Source: an uncultured Eggerthella sp.
Lineage (GTDB): Bacteria > Actinomycetota > Coriobacteriia > Coriobacteriales > Eggerthellaceae
DNA length: 51,927 nucleotides
Assembly: GCA_900547965.1 (NCBI GenBank)
Contig: URJE01000002.1
Location: 1-51,927 of the forward strand
Direction of reading: 5' to 3'
Made by a program: the position numbers and the translations under genes. The notes below the pieces were generated by a model that saw only the letters and a list, made by a program, of their open reading frames with translations, was not told where the DNA came from and ran no database searches. Positions 16,052 to 25,932 of this stretch are shown here, piece by piece (position 1 is the stretch's first letter; the number at the start of each line of letters is the position of its first letter).

Positions 16052-17506
16052 TTACCTCTTGAAGGCGGATTCATCAAGACCGCTCATCATCTCTTGCATC
16101 TTCTTCACATCGGCCATAGACATACCGCCCATTCCGGGAAGGCCCATACGGCGCTTGCCGCCCTTACCCTTCTTGCCTTTCTTGCCCTTACCTTTGCCTT
16201 TGCGGGCCATCTGGGCTTCCTGGGCGTTCATCATGCTCCGAACCATCTTCTTGGTTTCCATAAACTGTTTTAGCAGCTGATTAACTTGGAAAACTTTGAC
16301 GCCAGCGCCAGCGGCAATTCGGGCTTTACGAGAACCGTTCAAGATTTCCGGATGTTCACGTTCGCGCTTGGTCATAGATCCAATGATAACCGCCATTTCA
16401 TCAAGCGCATGTTCATTGACCTGGCCTTCTCGCATAGCCTTATCTCCGCCTGGAAGAGCGCTGATGAGCTTCTGCACGCCACCCATTTTGCCAATCTGCT
16501 GCTTCATGAGCAGAAAATCGTTGAGTGTCAGGTTGCCTCGCGCCATGCGCTCAGCTTCCTCTTGCTCGATTTCTTCAGCACGAAGCTTCGAAGCAGACTC
16601 GATGATGCTGACCACGTCGCCCATGCCCAATATGCGTTTAGCCATGCGATCAGGATGGAAACGTTCAAGGGAGTCGGGTTTTTCGCCCTGAGAGATAAAG
16701 GTGATGGGCTTTCCCGTAACCTGTTTAATGGAAAGTGCGCCACCACCGCGGGCATCACCATCCATCTTGGACATAATTACGCCGTCGAAATCAACTCGAT
16801 CAGCAAATGCCTTTGCAACATTCACCGCATCCTGGCCAGTCATGGCATCAACGACCATGTAAATCTGATCGGGTTCGACAGCTGCCTTGATTGCTTCGGC
16901 TTCGGCCATCATTTCTTCATCAACATGAAGACGGCCTGCCGTGTCAACGATCACAACATCGCGAAGTGAATCAATGGCATCGCGCACGCCCTCTTTGGCG
17001 ATCTTAACCGGGTCCTTCCCTTCGCCACGATACACGCGAACGCCGATTTCTTCGCCCAACGTCTGCAACTGATCAGCTGCTGCGGGACGATACACGTCAC
17101 ATGCGCAAAGAAGCGGGCTGTGATTCTGTTGCTTTAAAAGATAAGCAAGTTTAGCAGCCGCCGTGGTTTTACCCGAACCTTGCAGGCCGACAAGCATGAT
17201 CACATTAGGAATGCGACTGGAAAGCTGAAGCGGTTTACTTTCTTCACCCATAAGAGCCGTAAGCTCATCAAGAACGATCTTGACGACATTCTGCGCAGGC
17301 GTAAGCGAATCAAGAACCTCGGCCGTAAGGCAGCGCTCTTTAGTGCGCTTAGTGAATTCTTTTACCACCTTGAAGTTAACATCGGCTTCAAGCAACGCCA
17401 TGCGAATCTCGCGCATGGCAGTGTCGATATCTTCTTCGGTTAAACGGCCCTTGCCGCGTAAGCCGGAGAAGATGGACTGAAGTTTATCGGAAAGGTTATC
17501 GAACAT
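16052..17506 (-). CDS. ffh: Signal recognition particle protein Ffh/SRP54
   Basis: GTPase that binds signal sequences and 4.5S RNA and targets nascent membrane proteins through FtsY. The 484-aa product has the N helical bundle, G domain with GLQGSGKTT at 107-115, DTAGR and TKMDG-type (SKMDGDARGG) motifs, and a Met-rich M domain ending in a Lys/Gly-rich linker followed by GLPGMGGM. The start is the ATG at 17506, inside the last codons of ftsY (11-base overlap), with GGAGAT upstream. The overlap implies coupled synthesis of the two targeting GTPases. Confidence 0.97.
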   Translation of the reverse strand: MFDNLSDKLQSIFSGLRGKGRLTEEDIDTAMREIRMALLEADVNFKVVKEFTKRTKERCLTAEVLDSLTPAQNVVKIVLDELTALMGEESKPLQLSSRIPNVIMLVGLQGSGKTTAAAKLAYLLKQQNHSPLLCACDVYRPAAADQLQTLGEEIGVRVYRGEGKDPVKIAKEGVRDAIDSLRDVVIVDTAGRLHVDEEMMAEAEAIKAAVEPDQIYMVVDAMTGQDAVNVAKAFADRVDFDGVIMSKMDGDARGGGALSIKQVTGKPITFISQGEKPDSLERFHPDRMAKRILGMGDVVSIIESASKLRAEEIEQEEAERMARGNLTLNDFLLMKQQIGKMGGVQKLISALPGGDKAMREGQVNEHALDEMAVIIGSMTKREREHPEILNGSRKARIAAGAGVKVFQVNQLLKQFMETKKMVRSMMNAQEAQMARKGKGKGKKGKKGKGGKRRMGLPGMGGMSMADVKKMQEMMSGLDESAFKR

Positions 17507-18416
17507 CAGCCATATCTCCAATCAGCGCACGAGCAAAATCATGCGCATCGAAATCCTGCAAATCGTCTATGCCCTCGCCTACGCCGATCTTGAAAATCGG
17601 AAGCTCGAGCTCATGAGAAACCGCAAGAGCAATACCGCCCTTAGCGGTGCCGTCGAGCTTGGTCACGATAACGCCATCTAGATCAAGCGCATCGTTGAAC
17701 TTCTGAGCCTGCTGAAGGCCGTTCTGACCAGTTGTGGCATCTATAACAAGCACCGTGTATACAGGAACGTTTGAGCGTTTGCGCACAACGTTGACGACCT
17801 TTTGCAGCTCACGCATAAGGTCATCCGATGTATGGAGACGTCCCGCAGTGTCGATGAGCACCATATCGGAACCGTCTTTTTCGGCTCGTTCGATGGTTTC
17901 GTAACATACGCTTGCAGGGTCGCTGCCTCGTTCGCGAGAAACAATAGTAACGTCGGCGCGTTTTGCCCACACCTCAAGCTGCTCAATAGCGGCAGCGCGG
18001 AACGTGTCTGCACTGCCCAGGAGAACCTTCCTCCCCTTCTCGTGATAAGAAGCAGCAAGCTTACCAACAGTGGTAGTTTTACCTGCTCCATTGATGCCAA
18101 CGAACAAAACCAGAGATGGATTCTCCTCGAAGATATCAGTTTCCGCTTCGGTAAACGTCGCTGCCATCTGATCGGTAAGCATATCGAACACCGCATAGGC
18201 ATCGGGAAGCGCCTTGCGCTTTGCCTGATCCCGCAATTCCTCAATGATGCTATCGGCAGCAGCTGCACCAATGTCAGCAAGGATCAGCGTTTCCTCAAGA
18301 TCATCCCAAAAATCGTCGTCAACATCAGGCCCACGATCGAGCAAGATGTTCATCTGCTCTTTCAGGCGGGTTCTTGAGCGATGAAGGCCCTCGTTGATCT
18401 TATCGAAAAATCCCAT
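17496..18416 (-). CDS. ftsY: Signal recognition particle receptor FtsY
   Basis: Membrane-associated GTPase partner of Ffh. The 306-aa product has the NG domains only, with GINGAGKTT at 107-115, DTAGRLH and TKLDGTAKGG. The acidic N-terminal A domain of the E. coli protein is essentially absent, as in many Gram-positives. The stop codon lies within the start of ffh, and the start abuts the smc stop. Confidence 0.97.
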   Translation of the reverse strand: MGFFDKINEGLHRSRTRLKEQMNILLDRGPDVDDDFWDDLEETLILADIGAAAADSIIEELRDQAKRKALPDAYAVFDMLTDQMAATFTEAETDIFEENPSLVLFVGINGAGKTTTVGKLAASYHEKGRKVLLGSADTFRAAAIEQLEVWAKRADVTIVSRERGSDPASVCYETIERAEKDGSDMVLIDTAGRLHTSDDLMRELQKVVNVVRKRSNVPVYTVLVIDATTGQNGLQQAQKFNDALDLDGVIVTKLDGTAKGGIALAVSHELELPIFKIGVGEGIDDLQDFDAHDFARALIGDMADVR

Positions 18417-19529
18417 TTAACCCTCCTTGCGGGTAGCATTGTCGAGCTTTTGACTGATCACCTTAGTAATGCCATCAGCCTGCATTGAGACACCATACAA
18501 TATGTCGGCGGATTCCATAGTGCGACGCTGGTGCGTAATCATAATGAATTGGGTTTCGTCGCGCACCACATTAATGTAAGCGATAAGTCGACGCAGGTTA
18601 GTATCGTCGAGCGCCGCCTCGACCTCGTCCAAGATATAGAACGGGGTCTGCCTAATGCGATATACGGCAAACAGCAACGCCATAGCAGTCATCGACTTCT
18701 CGCCACCGGAAAGCAACGACATCTTCTTCACGCGTTTGCCTACCGGCTGAGCATTAACATCAACACCCGTGTTTTCCAAGTCATCAGGATCAACCAAAGA
18801 AAGGTGAGCCTGCCCACCGGGAAACAGCGTAGAGAAGATATCAGAGAAGTTAGCGTTCACCTGTTCGAACGTAGCAACAAAATCGTCTCGCATTCGCTCG
18901 TCAATAACATTGACGATTCGGGCAAGTGTCTTACGAGCAAGCCTCATGTCCTCAAGCTGAGAACTAAGATAGGTATAACGCTCGCTTACCTGCTCGAACT
19001 CTTCGGCGGCATCGGGATTAATGGCACCCATGTTCTTGATGCGACGTTCAAGCGAAGAAGCTTGTGCTTCAGCTTCTTGGCGATTTTCAAGAGAATCAGC
19101 AGCAAGGGCAACCTCAAGAGGCGTGCCGTAATCGCGAACGATAACGTTTACCCCCGCATCAACCTGAACTTCAAGCCTACCCTTTTCAATACGGACCTCG
19201 GAAATGCGCGAAACGACAGACTCAAAACGCTCACGAGCTTCTCGCGACTCCTTGGTGACTTGTGCGATTTTGTCGTGGAGCGAAAGGGACTGTTCTTTCT
19301 CACTGCGTGATTCCTGCTCTAAACGCATCGAGACCAGAGAAGCAGCATCAGACAAGGAATGCAGAGTGGCCAAAAGCTCATCTGCCCTATTTGCCGCTAC
19401 ACGCGCAACATGGATACGCTGCATAGAACTTGCATCTTCCCGTGAAGATGCAGATATCTCCTGCTTGCGGGTGGATACCATTCGATCAGCGTAGGCGAGT
19501 CGCTCGAGCCGTTTCAAGACGAGCATCAC
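18417..19529 (-). pseudogene. smc: SMC chromosome-partition ATPase, C-terminal part (separate frame)
   Basis: Carries the C-terminal coiled coil and head of SMC: the ABC signature LLSGGEKSMTAMAL near residue 270, Walker B FYILDEVEAALDD near 300, and the switch His in MITHQRRT. The frame opens at a GTG-ATG at 19529-19524 with no good ribosome-binding site and with an in-frame TAA just upstream. It therefore can only continue the N-terminal part through a shift of reading frame. Joined, the two parts give about 1,180 aa, the normal SMC length. See the matching N-terminal entry. Confidence 0.88.
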
Positions 19530-21957
19530 TTAAGCGCTCGGAGAGAGAAACTATTTCGCGACGCATCGGAGAAAGCGTTTCCTCCAGCTTAGATACCTTT
19601 TCTTTATTCAATTCCAAATCGGCGGTAACTTGCAACAAAGTGCGCTCCAACTCGTCTGAGTCGGGCTGAGCCTTTTCGAAGAATGCAATGTTCTCTTCCT
19701 GCTCTTTTATCAAGCGTTGGTGCTCACCTTCGAGCTGTTGCAGCGCCCGCGCCGATGCATCGGCATCACGACGCGCCGACTCGCTTTGTCCCTTAAGATT
19801 TGCAAGAGACTCTGAAAGCTTCAACGACGCTGTTTGCGCCTGGCGAAGCTCGGTTTCAACCCTGCCATCTTCAGACTGCGCAGCTTCGTAATCAGCGCGA
19901 CACCGCTCCTCTTCCTTGATCACCTGAGCAAGAGCGCGACGACGAGCAAGGGCATTGTTTTGTTTGTCGGCTTCAGTGAAACGAACAAAGGATAATTTGC
20001 CATCAGTTGAGGCAATGCATCCATCAAGTGAAGCAAAACGCGAGGTAGCCCCCCGCGCATTACGGGCGCATGAGATCGCATCCGAAATCGTATCGACAAT
20101 GAAAACATCGCCAATCAAGCCACGAACCTGAGATAAGAAACGGGGGTCGATATCGAGCTCATCGACCAATCGACGTTGACCCAAGCAGGGATAAGAGCCG
20201 GATTCTTTGGAAACAGGCGTTAATGCGGCAACCGACCCAACGGCATCGCTGTTAGCAACTGCACTAACAAGGCGCTCAGCATCCGCATCGTTAGAAACCA
20301 GCACAGCTTGCAATTCGGAACCAAGCAGCGCTTCAACCAACATGTCAAGGCCAGCAGGAGCAGATACCGCATGAGAAACAAGGGAGTAGTCCGATGTTAA
20401 CGTTTGAGTTTCTTCCATCATCTTCGCCTGAGCAGGATTCGAGCTTTCGCTTGAACGTTCCAACTCCTCAAGAGCAGCCCGCTCAGCAGTAGACTTCGTA
20501 AGCGCAGTACGAGCCTCGTCGAGAGCACGGCGAGCACCATCGCGCGCAACAACTAGCGCATTGAGCTTTTCGCGCGTTGAAGCTTCTTCTTCGCGAGCAC
20601 GCGTAAGATCGCCCTCGAGCCTACTTGCCTGAGCTTCCAATGTTTCAGATTGTGCTTTAGCAGTCGAAAGACGCTCGGCAGCATCGGCAACATGGGCGTC
20701 AATAACTTGGGCACGAGCACGACGCTCCGAAAGGTTTTCACGCAGTGCCTGCTGAGTTGCCTGAGCGGTTTCCTGGCGATAGACCAGTGCACGCTGCTCG
20801 GACATCAAAGTATCGATCTTCTTACGTAGATCGTTTCGTTTGTTGACCCGTTGGGTATATGAGATCTCCAAATCGCCACGAAGCTTTTCTGCCTTCACCG
20901 ATTCCGCTTTAGCTTTTTCGGCTGTCTCCTGGGCCTCGGCAAGCTCATGCTCAGCGGCACTACGACGCACGGGAGCCTCTTCGAGAAAACGAGTGAGTCG
21001 CTCAATTTCAGAAAGATAACCGCTGCGTTTCTCTCTTAGGAGCATAGCGGTAGAATTCAGACGCTCAAATGAAGCCTGCGAGCGACGATAGCGCTCGTTC
21101 AGGCTGTTCTCCTGATTGCTGCGCTCATGAAGCTGGCGCTGGAGAACGTCAAGAGCATGTTCAGATGCTTCAAGTTCTTTCTTGAATACTTTCTGGGACG
21201 CCTCAAGTTCTTTTTCTGACGCAAGAACAGCATCCCACTTCTGCTGCAGGACGCGCAGGTCGTCAACAGCAAGAGCAAGTTTCAAATTGGCGAGCTCGGA
21301 AGACAGATCCTTATGCAAACGAGCTTTCTTCGCCTTGCGCTCAAGGGGCTTGAGCTGGCGCTCAACTTCAGCAGTAATATCATTAACGCGGGCAAGATGA
21401 GCGTCCATCTGAGCAAGTTTACGCTCACTTTTTGCTTTGCGTTCTTTATGCTTCAGGATACCGGCAGCTTCCTCAATGAGAGCGCGACGGTCTTCTGGGC
21501 GAGATGAAAGAACAGAATCCAAATTGCCTTGGGAGATAATGGAATTAGTGCCCGTACCCATGCCGGAGTCGTGAAGGATATCAAGAACATCCATACGACG
21601 AACCACATTACCATTAATGAGGTATTCGCTTTCTCCACTGCGGTACATACGACGCCCAATGGAAACCTCAGCGAAATCAACAGGAAGCGTACCGTCAGTG
21701 TTATCGAGCAGTAGCTCAACTTCCGCGACAGACACAGGTTTACGGGCAGAAGAACCAGCAAAAATGACATCTTCCATGGATTGACCGCGCAAATTCTTAG
21801 CGTTACGTTCACCAAGAACCCATAACACAGCATCGGAGATGTTCGATTTGCCAGATCCGTTAGGGCCTACCACAGCAGCAACGCCCGGTTCGAATCTCAT
21901 AACCGTTCGATCAGCGAAAGACTTAAAGCCCTTCAACGTCAGCGATTTGAGATACAC
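19486..21957 (-). pseudogene. smc: SMC chromosome-partition ATPase, N-terminal part (frame ends early)
   Basis: SMC dimers with ScpAB organise and segregate the chromosome. This frame has the Walker A motif GPNGSGKSN near residue 33, KNLRGQSMEDVIF, the first coiled coil, the hinge (about 510-660) and the start of the returning coil. It then stops at a TGA at 19488-19486. The coding potential continues in the +1 frame. The switch must lie between 19489 and 19529. A frameshift mutation, an assembly error or recoding would each explain this. I favour the first two because no slippery sequence is visible. Start: GTG with AAGGGG 6 bases upstream, 11 bases after rnc. Confidence 0.9.
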
Positions 21958-21968
21958 CTAAAGCCCCT

Positions 21969-22796
21969 TTACTGCTGCTTCTTCTTGCGAGCCTTCTGCT
22001 CAGCCTGCCTACGAGCCTTTTCCTCGGCTTTGGCGGCTTTAATGGCAGCTTTAGCTTCCGCCCTACGCTTTTTATCGGTGGAATCTTTGCCCTCAAAGAA
22101 AGAACCAAGGATCTCCAAAGCAGACTTTGCTGCCTGGCTCTCGGATTCCTTTTTCGTGCGTCCAACACCCTTTGCAATAGACTTAACGCCTACAAATACC
22201 TGAGTTACAAAAGTGCGGTCATGGGGCGGCCCCTGCGTTTCAACCAAGCGATACGTTGGGGTAATGCCGTCCTCCTGCAAACGCTCCTGAAGGACGCTTT
22301 TGGGGTTTTCGGGCTCCTTCGCCATATCTTCGCTCATGCGAACGATTAGCGTACGCTTTACGAAAGAAGCCGCAGCATCAATACCGCCATCCAAGAAGAG
22401 CGAAGCAACAAGCGACTCATAAACATTTTCCAACGCAGAATGCAAGCCGCGACGACCGGTACCACGCTCGGAAGAACCAAAGAAAATGCAGTCAGCCAAG
22501 CCAAGTTCTTTGCCGACCTCGGAGAGCGACGCGCCGGAAACAAGCGAAACCTTGATTCGAGTAAGACCACCCTCATCGAGATTCGGATATGCATGATACG
22601 CCTCGTAAGAAACGATTGCCCCTAAGATGCTGTCTCCAAGGAACTCAAGGCGTTCATATGAATCGCTAATAGAATGGCCCTCTGCTGCCGATGGATGCGT
22701 AAGAGCCGTTAAAAGCAACGACCGATCCGAGAACTCATGTCCTAAGATTTTTTCAGCTTTATCAAGCTTCTCAGTATGTTCGGGTTGCTCTTTCAC
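21969..22796 (-). CDS. rnc: Ribonuclease III
   Basis: Cuts double-stranded RNA in rRNA processing and mRNA decay. The 275-aa product has the catalytic signature ERLEFLGDSI at 48-57 and the second acidic patch ENVYESLVASLFLDGG, followed by a double-stranded RNA binding domain (about 162-232). It then has an unusual 40-residue tail rich in Lys and Ala that is absent from most bacterial homologues. The start is a GTG with only a weak ribosome-binding site. Neighbours plsX and smc give the classical order. Confidence 0.95.
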   Translation of the reverse strand: MKEQPEHTEKLDKAEKILGHEFSDRSLLLTALTHPSAAEGHSISDSYERLEFLGDSILGAIVSYEAYHAYPNLDEGGLTRIKVSLVSGASLSEVGKELGLADCIFFGSSERGTGRRGLHSALENVYESLVASLFLDGGIDAAASFVKRTLIVRMSEDMAKEPENPKSVLQERLQEDGITPTYRLVETQGPPHDRTFVTQVFVGVKSIAKGVGRTKKESESQAAKSALEILGSFFEGKDSTDKKRRAEAKAAIKAAKAEEKARRQAEQKARKKKQQ

Positions 22797-22843
22797 GTTT
22801 CGTCATTCGTTTCTTGAATTAATAATCTAAGTTCTTTGCTATT

Positions 22844-23848
22844 TTACTCGGCTTGCTTTGTCTGGTTTACGGTTCGCTCGATTATCCCCGAAACATCCAA
22901 ACGTACCGCACGAGCAGCAGTTAAAACACCATTCATGATTGCCGTTTCGTTCGAAGAACCATGACCAACCAGACAAGCGCCTTTAACACCAAGGATGGGG
23001 GCTCCGCCATACGTGTCGGCGGAAGTGCTTTCCTTCAAATTGGAAAGACCGCCCTTCATGGCAACGGCACCAAGCTTCGTGGCAAGATTGGCCATCATAA
23101 CTTTCTTAATCTCACCGAACAAAATCTTCGTTACGCCCTCAATGGTTTTCAGACACACATTGCCGGTAAAGCCATCCGTGACAAACACATCAAACTTGCC
23201 AGCAAGAATATCGGAACCTTCACCATTCCCGGCGAATTCAGGAACTTCACTCTTCAGTAATTCGAAGGATTCCTGAGCCATCTTTGAACCCTTGGTGTCT
23301 TCCGAACCAATATTGAGAAGAGCGACCTTAGGCTCGCGGATACCAATGACCTGACGGGCGTAGGTAGTTGCCATCTGAGCGAATTGAACCAAATATGCGG
23401 GCTTGCAATCGGCATTTGCGCCCACATCGCACATTACTACAGGCTTTACGGGCGAAGGTATAACCGTACACAGAGCAGGTCGAGAAACGCCCTTAATGCG
23501 GCCTACCACCAAGGTTGCAGCGGCAAGGCACGCTCCCGTAGAACCAGCAGAGAAAAAGCCCTGGGCTTGACCCTCTTTGACAAGACGATTGCCAACAACC
23601 AAACTGGAGTCTTTCTTTTTACGCACCGCATTAGCAGGATGCTCATCCATGGCTATTTCTTCAGTGGTTGCCTGAGCACGAACGCGATCGCGCTTTTCCG
23701 CAAATGGCTCTACCACTTCAGCGGGTCCGCAGGCGATTACCTCCAGATCTGGATCCGCCTGAAGCGCCTTCTCGATTCCTGGAAGAACAACGGAAGGCCC
23801 GATATCGCCACCCAATACGTCAACAGCTATAACCACTCGTTGAGCCAT
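22844..23848 (-). CDS. plsX: Phosphate acyltransferase PlsX
   Basis: Makes acyl-phosphate from acyl-ACP for phospholipid synthesis with PlsY. The 334-aa product has the opening VVIAVDVLGGDIGPSVVLPG (the family usually has MGGD; here LGGD), EHPANAVRKKKDSSL, FFSAGSTGACLA and DGFTGNVCLK. It follows rpmF, separated by a terminator, and precedes rnc. Confidence 0.95.
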   Translation of the reverse strand: MAQRVVIAVDVLGGDIGPSVVLPGIEKALQADPDLEVIACGPAEVVEPFAEKRDRVRAQATTEEIAMDEHPANAVRKKKDSSLVVGNRLVKEGQAQGFFSAGSTGACLAAATLVVGRIKGVSRPALCTVIPSPVKPVVMCDVGANADCKPAYLVQFAQMATTYARQVIGIREPKVALLNIGSEDTKGSKMAQESFELLKSEVPEFAGNGEGSDILAGKFDVFVTDGFTGNVCLKTIEGVTKILFGEIKKVMMANLATKLGAVAMKGGLSNLKESTSADTYGGAPILGVKGACLVGHGSSNETAIMNGVLTAARAVRLDVSGIIERTVNQTKQAE

Positions 23849-23917
23849 TACATCTCCTTGCTATCGTGCAGTCAGCGTACTTTTGCTGATGCGGAGCTAA
23901 AACTAAAACCAGCCCAT

Positions 23918-23948
23918 ACAAAAATCCCCCGGACGAATCCGGGGGATT
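23918..23948 (-). terminator. Terminator between rpmF and plsX
   Basis: Perfect 11-bp stem AATCCCCCGGA/TCCGGGGGATT, loop of 4, followed by TTTTTG on the minus strand. It lies just after the rpmF stop, so plsX-rnc-smc must be reached by readthrough or by a promoter in the 70 bases before plsX. Confidence 0.9.
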
Positions 23949-23971
23949 CCCTTACACGTTAATGGCGTGCA

Positions 23972-24151
23972 TTAAGCGGTCTGGATAACCTCACGATCGC
24001 GATAGAAGCCACAATTAGGGCATACGCGATGGGGAAGCTTTACTTCACCGCACTGAGGGCACACAGAACGGGAAGGTGAAGCGATCTTATCGTTTTCGCT
24101 CCTGCGTGCGTGGGTACGAGCACGACCGGTCTTACGCTTTGGCACTGCCAT
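23972..24151 (-). CDS. rpmF: 50S ribosomal protein L32
   Basis: A 59-aa zinc-ribbon ribosomal protein. It opens with MAVPKRKTGRARTHARR and has CPQC at 31-34 and CPNC at 44-47, the zinc ligands of the CxxC form of bL32. The ATG is followed by codons typical of the family. It is the third gene of a DUF177-rpmF-plsX arrangement common in Gram-positives. Confidence 0.95.
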   Translation of the reverse strand: MAVPKRKTGRARTHARRSENDKIASPSRSVCPQCGEVKLPHRVCPNCGFYRDREVIQTA

Positions 24152-24263
24152 GATTAAACTCCTTCTATGCTACAGGTAAACCTGAAGATTCTAATTACGC
24201 GAAAAAGTATCCTAGCAAAGGAACTTGTTCGAATCAAGAGATAAACCCTTTGAATTACAAAAA

Positions 24264-24812
24264 CTATTCTTCAAACTTGATATTACGCAGTACAGAAAAC
24301 GGATTTGGGTGGAAATCGTCTTTTTCCTCTTCCGTTTTTTCGCACGTGCACTCTTCATTATTGAGATTGGCACCGCAACCAGCACACAAACCTTTGCACT
24401 CATCGTCGCACAAAGGAGTATGAGGAAGCTCAAGGGAAAGCGCCGCTACGAGCAGAGGCGAAAGATCAATAATATGATCTTCACCTAAAAGCTCATATTC
24501 TTCCTTTTCTTCTTCGGTAAGCTCCACATCGGAATCAGGGATAAGATAATACCCCTCAACCTCGCCTTCCAAGCGATACTCTGCAGGCTCGAGGCAACGA
24601 ACGCAGCTTGTTACCGCATCCGCCACAACAATGCCCGTAACCAAAAGAGCGCCACCCGTGTTGGAAACAGTCACATCCCAAGTAAGTGGATGCTCGAATG
24701 TGTAGGTATCAACGCCCTGCACGAGCTCAGGAAGATCGTACGTGCCTGCAAAAGACAAGCTCTCCGCAGGAGCGAAGAGCTGAGCAGGAACCTCTATGTG
24801 CGTAGATTCCAT
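24264..24812 (-). CDS. DUF177/YceD family protein
   Basis: A 182-aa protein of the YceD family, linked in other bacteria to 23S rRNA accumulation. It shows the family's CVRCLEP pair of cysteines near residue 71 and a second pair in LCAGCGANLN near 148, likely a metal site. The ATG overlaps the stop of the upstream gene as TAATG. Location directly before rpmF is the usual one for this family. Confidence 0.88.
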   Translation of the reverse strand: MESTHIEVPAQLFAPAESLSFAGTYDLPELVQGVDTYTFEHPLTWDVTVSNTGGALLVTGIVVADAVTSCVRCLEPAEYRLEGEVEGYYLIPDSDVELTEEEKEEYELLGEDHIIDLSPLLVAALSLELPHTPLCDDECKGLCAGCGANLNNEECTCEKTEEEKDDFHPNPFSVLRNIKFEE

Positions 24813-25285
24813 TAGCGTCCCGAATTGATGGAATTAGCATTGAGACGATCGCGGCAACGGCGAACGCTGTTCAGCGCAGTATCAAGGCTCTGTTCCACAT
24901 GACTGAATACCTCATCGGCGAAATCTTCAGCACCAGCGCGGGTTTCACGCTCAAGCTCACGAGCTTCCGCCAAAATGGTATCTGCCTGCTGCTGGGAAAT
25001 ACGAACGATTTCCTGTTCGCTAGCAATAGTAATAGCCTGGCTACGAGCATCCTCGATCAAACGGCTTGCCTGGGCTTCAGCCTCATCAAGAAGAGCCTGA
25101 CGCTCGCGAATAACCTGACGAGCCTGAGCGAACTCGCTAGGGAACGTGTCGCGGATCTCGTCCAAGATCTCAAATGCAGCCTGAGCATCAACCTGCCTAA
25201 GCCCGCTTTTACCAAAAGCCGGCTTAGAATCCTCGATGAGCATAGAAAGCTCCTCGATGAGATTCAATACTCCTGTTTCGTCCAT
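24812..25285 (-). CDS. Coiled-coil protein of unknown function (ATP synthase B/DivIVA-like composition)
   Basis: A 157-aa soluble protein, Glu/Ala/Arg/Gln-rich, predicted to be mostly one long helix or coiled coil from about residue 40 to 145 with no membrane segment. It resembles short DivIVA-like and V-type ATPase stalk-like proteins only in composition. The start is set at the ATG at 25285, with GGAAGG 6 bases upstream; a longer frame to 25321 lacks such a site. It is translationally coupled (TAATG) to the DUF177 gene, hinting at a role near ribosome or lipid genes. Confidence 0.75.
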   Translation of the reverse strand: MDETGVLNLIEELSMLIEDSKPAFGKSGLRQVDAQAAFEILDEIRDTFPSEFAQARQVIRERQALLDEAEAQASRLIEDARSQAITIASEQEIVRISQQQADTILAEARELERETRAGAEDFADEVFSHVEQSLDTALNSVRRCRDRLNANSINSGR

Positions 25286-25431
25286 ATACATCCTTCCGAA
25301 ATCGCGCACGCAAAACAGCATACAACGACATAATTGCGACTAATTAGTTTACGTCACTTTGTCGCTAGTGTATCAAAAAGCGTCAATATGCGAAAAAAAG
25401 TCACAACGAAAACGCTGAGCGTTATTCGCTA

Positions 25432-25932
25432 CTAGCCTTCCCCTTTCTGATAAGCGTCGGCGAAATACTCGCGTAGAGCAGTTTCCACGCAAGGAGGAAC
25501 AAAGCCCGTTACGCTGCCCCCCATAGAAGCCATTTCACGAATGATTGAAGAGGAAAGATACATGAATTTCGGAGGCGACATAATGAAGAACGTCTCCAAA
25601 TCACGGCTCAACTCGTAATTCAAAGCCGTCATCTGGAACTCATATTCAAAGTCGGTAATAGCGCGCAATCCCTTGACTACAACATGAGCATCAAGCTGAT
25701 GAACGCAATCAACAAGCAGTCCCTCGAAGCTGATCACACGCACGTTGGAAAGGCCCGCAACTGCTTCTTCCACCAATCCCACGCGGGTTTCCAAATCAAA
25801 AATGGGCCTTTTCTTTGCCGATTTGGCAACAGCAACAACCACTTCATCGAAGATTTGTGCAGCACGCGATATAACATCGAAATGACCTGCGGTAATGGGA
25901 TCGAATGTTCCCGGTACAACCGCTCGTTTCAT
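25432..25932 (-). CDS. coaD: Phosphopantetheine adenylyltransferase
   Basis: Penultimate enzyme of coenzyme A synthesis: 4'-phosphopantetheine + ATP to dephospho-CoA. The 166-aa product begins MKRAVVPGTFDPITAGH, containing the nucleotidyltransferase TAGH motif (usually TxGH), and ends with the YLSSSIIRE signature. The start ATG overlaps the rsmD stop as TAATG, with GGAAGGA 6 bases upstream. A longer frame to 26013 is inside rsmD. The rsmD-coaD pair is standard. Confidence 0.96.
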   Translation of the reverse strand: MKRAVVPGTFDPITAGHFDVISRAAQIFDEVVVAVAKSAKKRPIFDLETRVGLVEEAVAGLSNVRVISFEGLLVDCVHQLDAHVVVKGLRAITDFEYEFQMTALNYELSRDLETFFIMSPPKFMYLSSSIIREMASMGGSVTGFVPPCVETALREYFADAYQKGEG

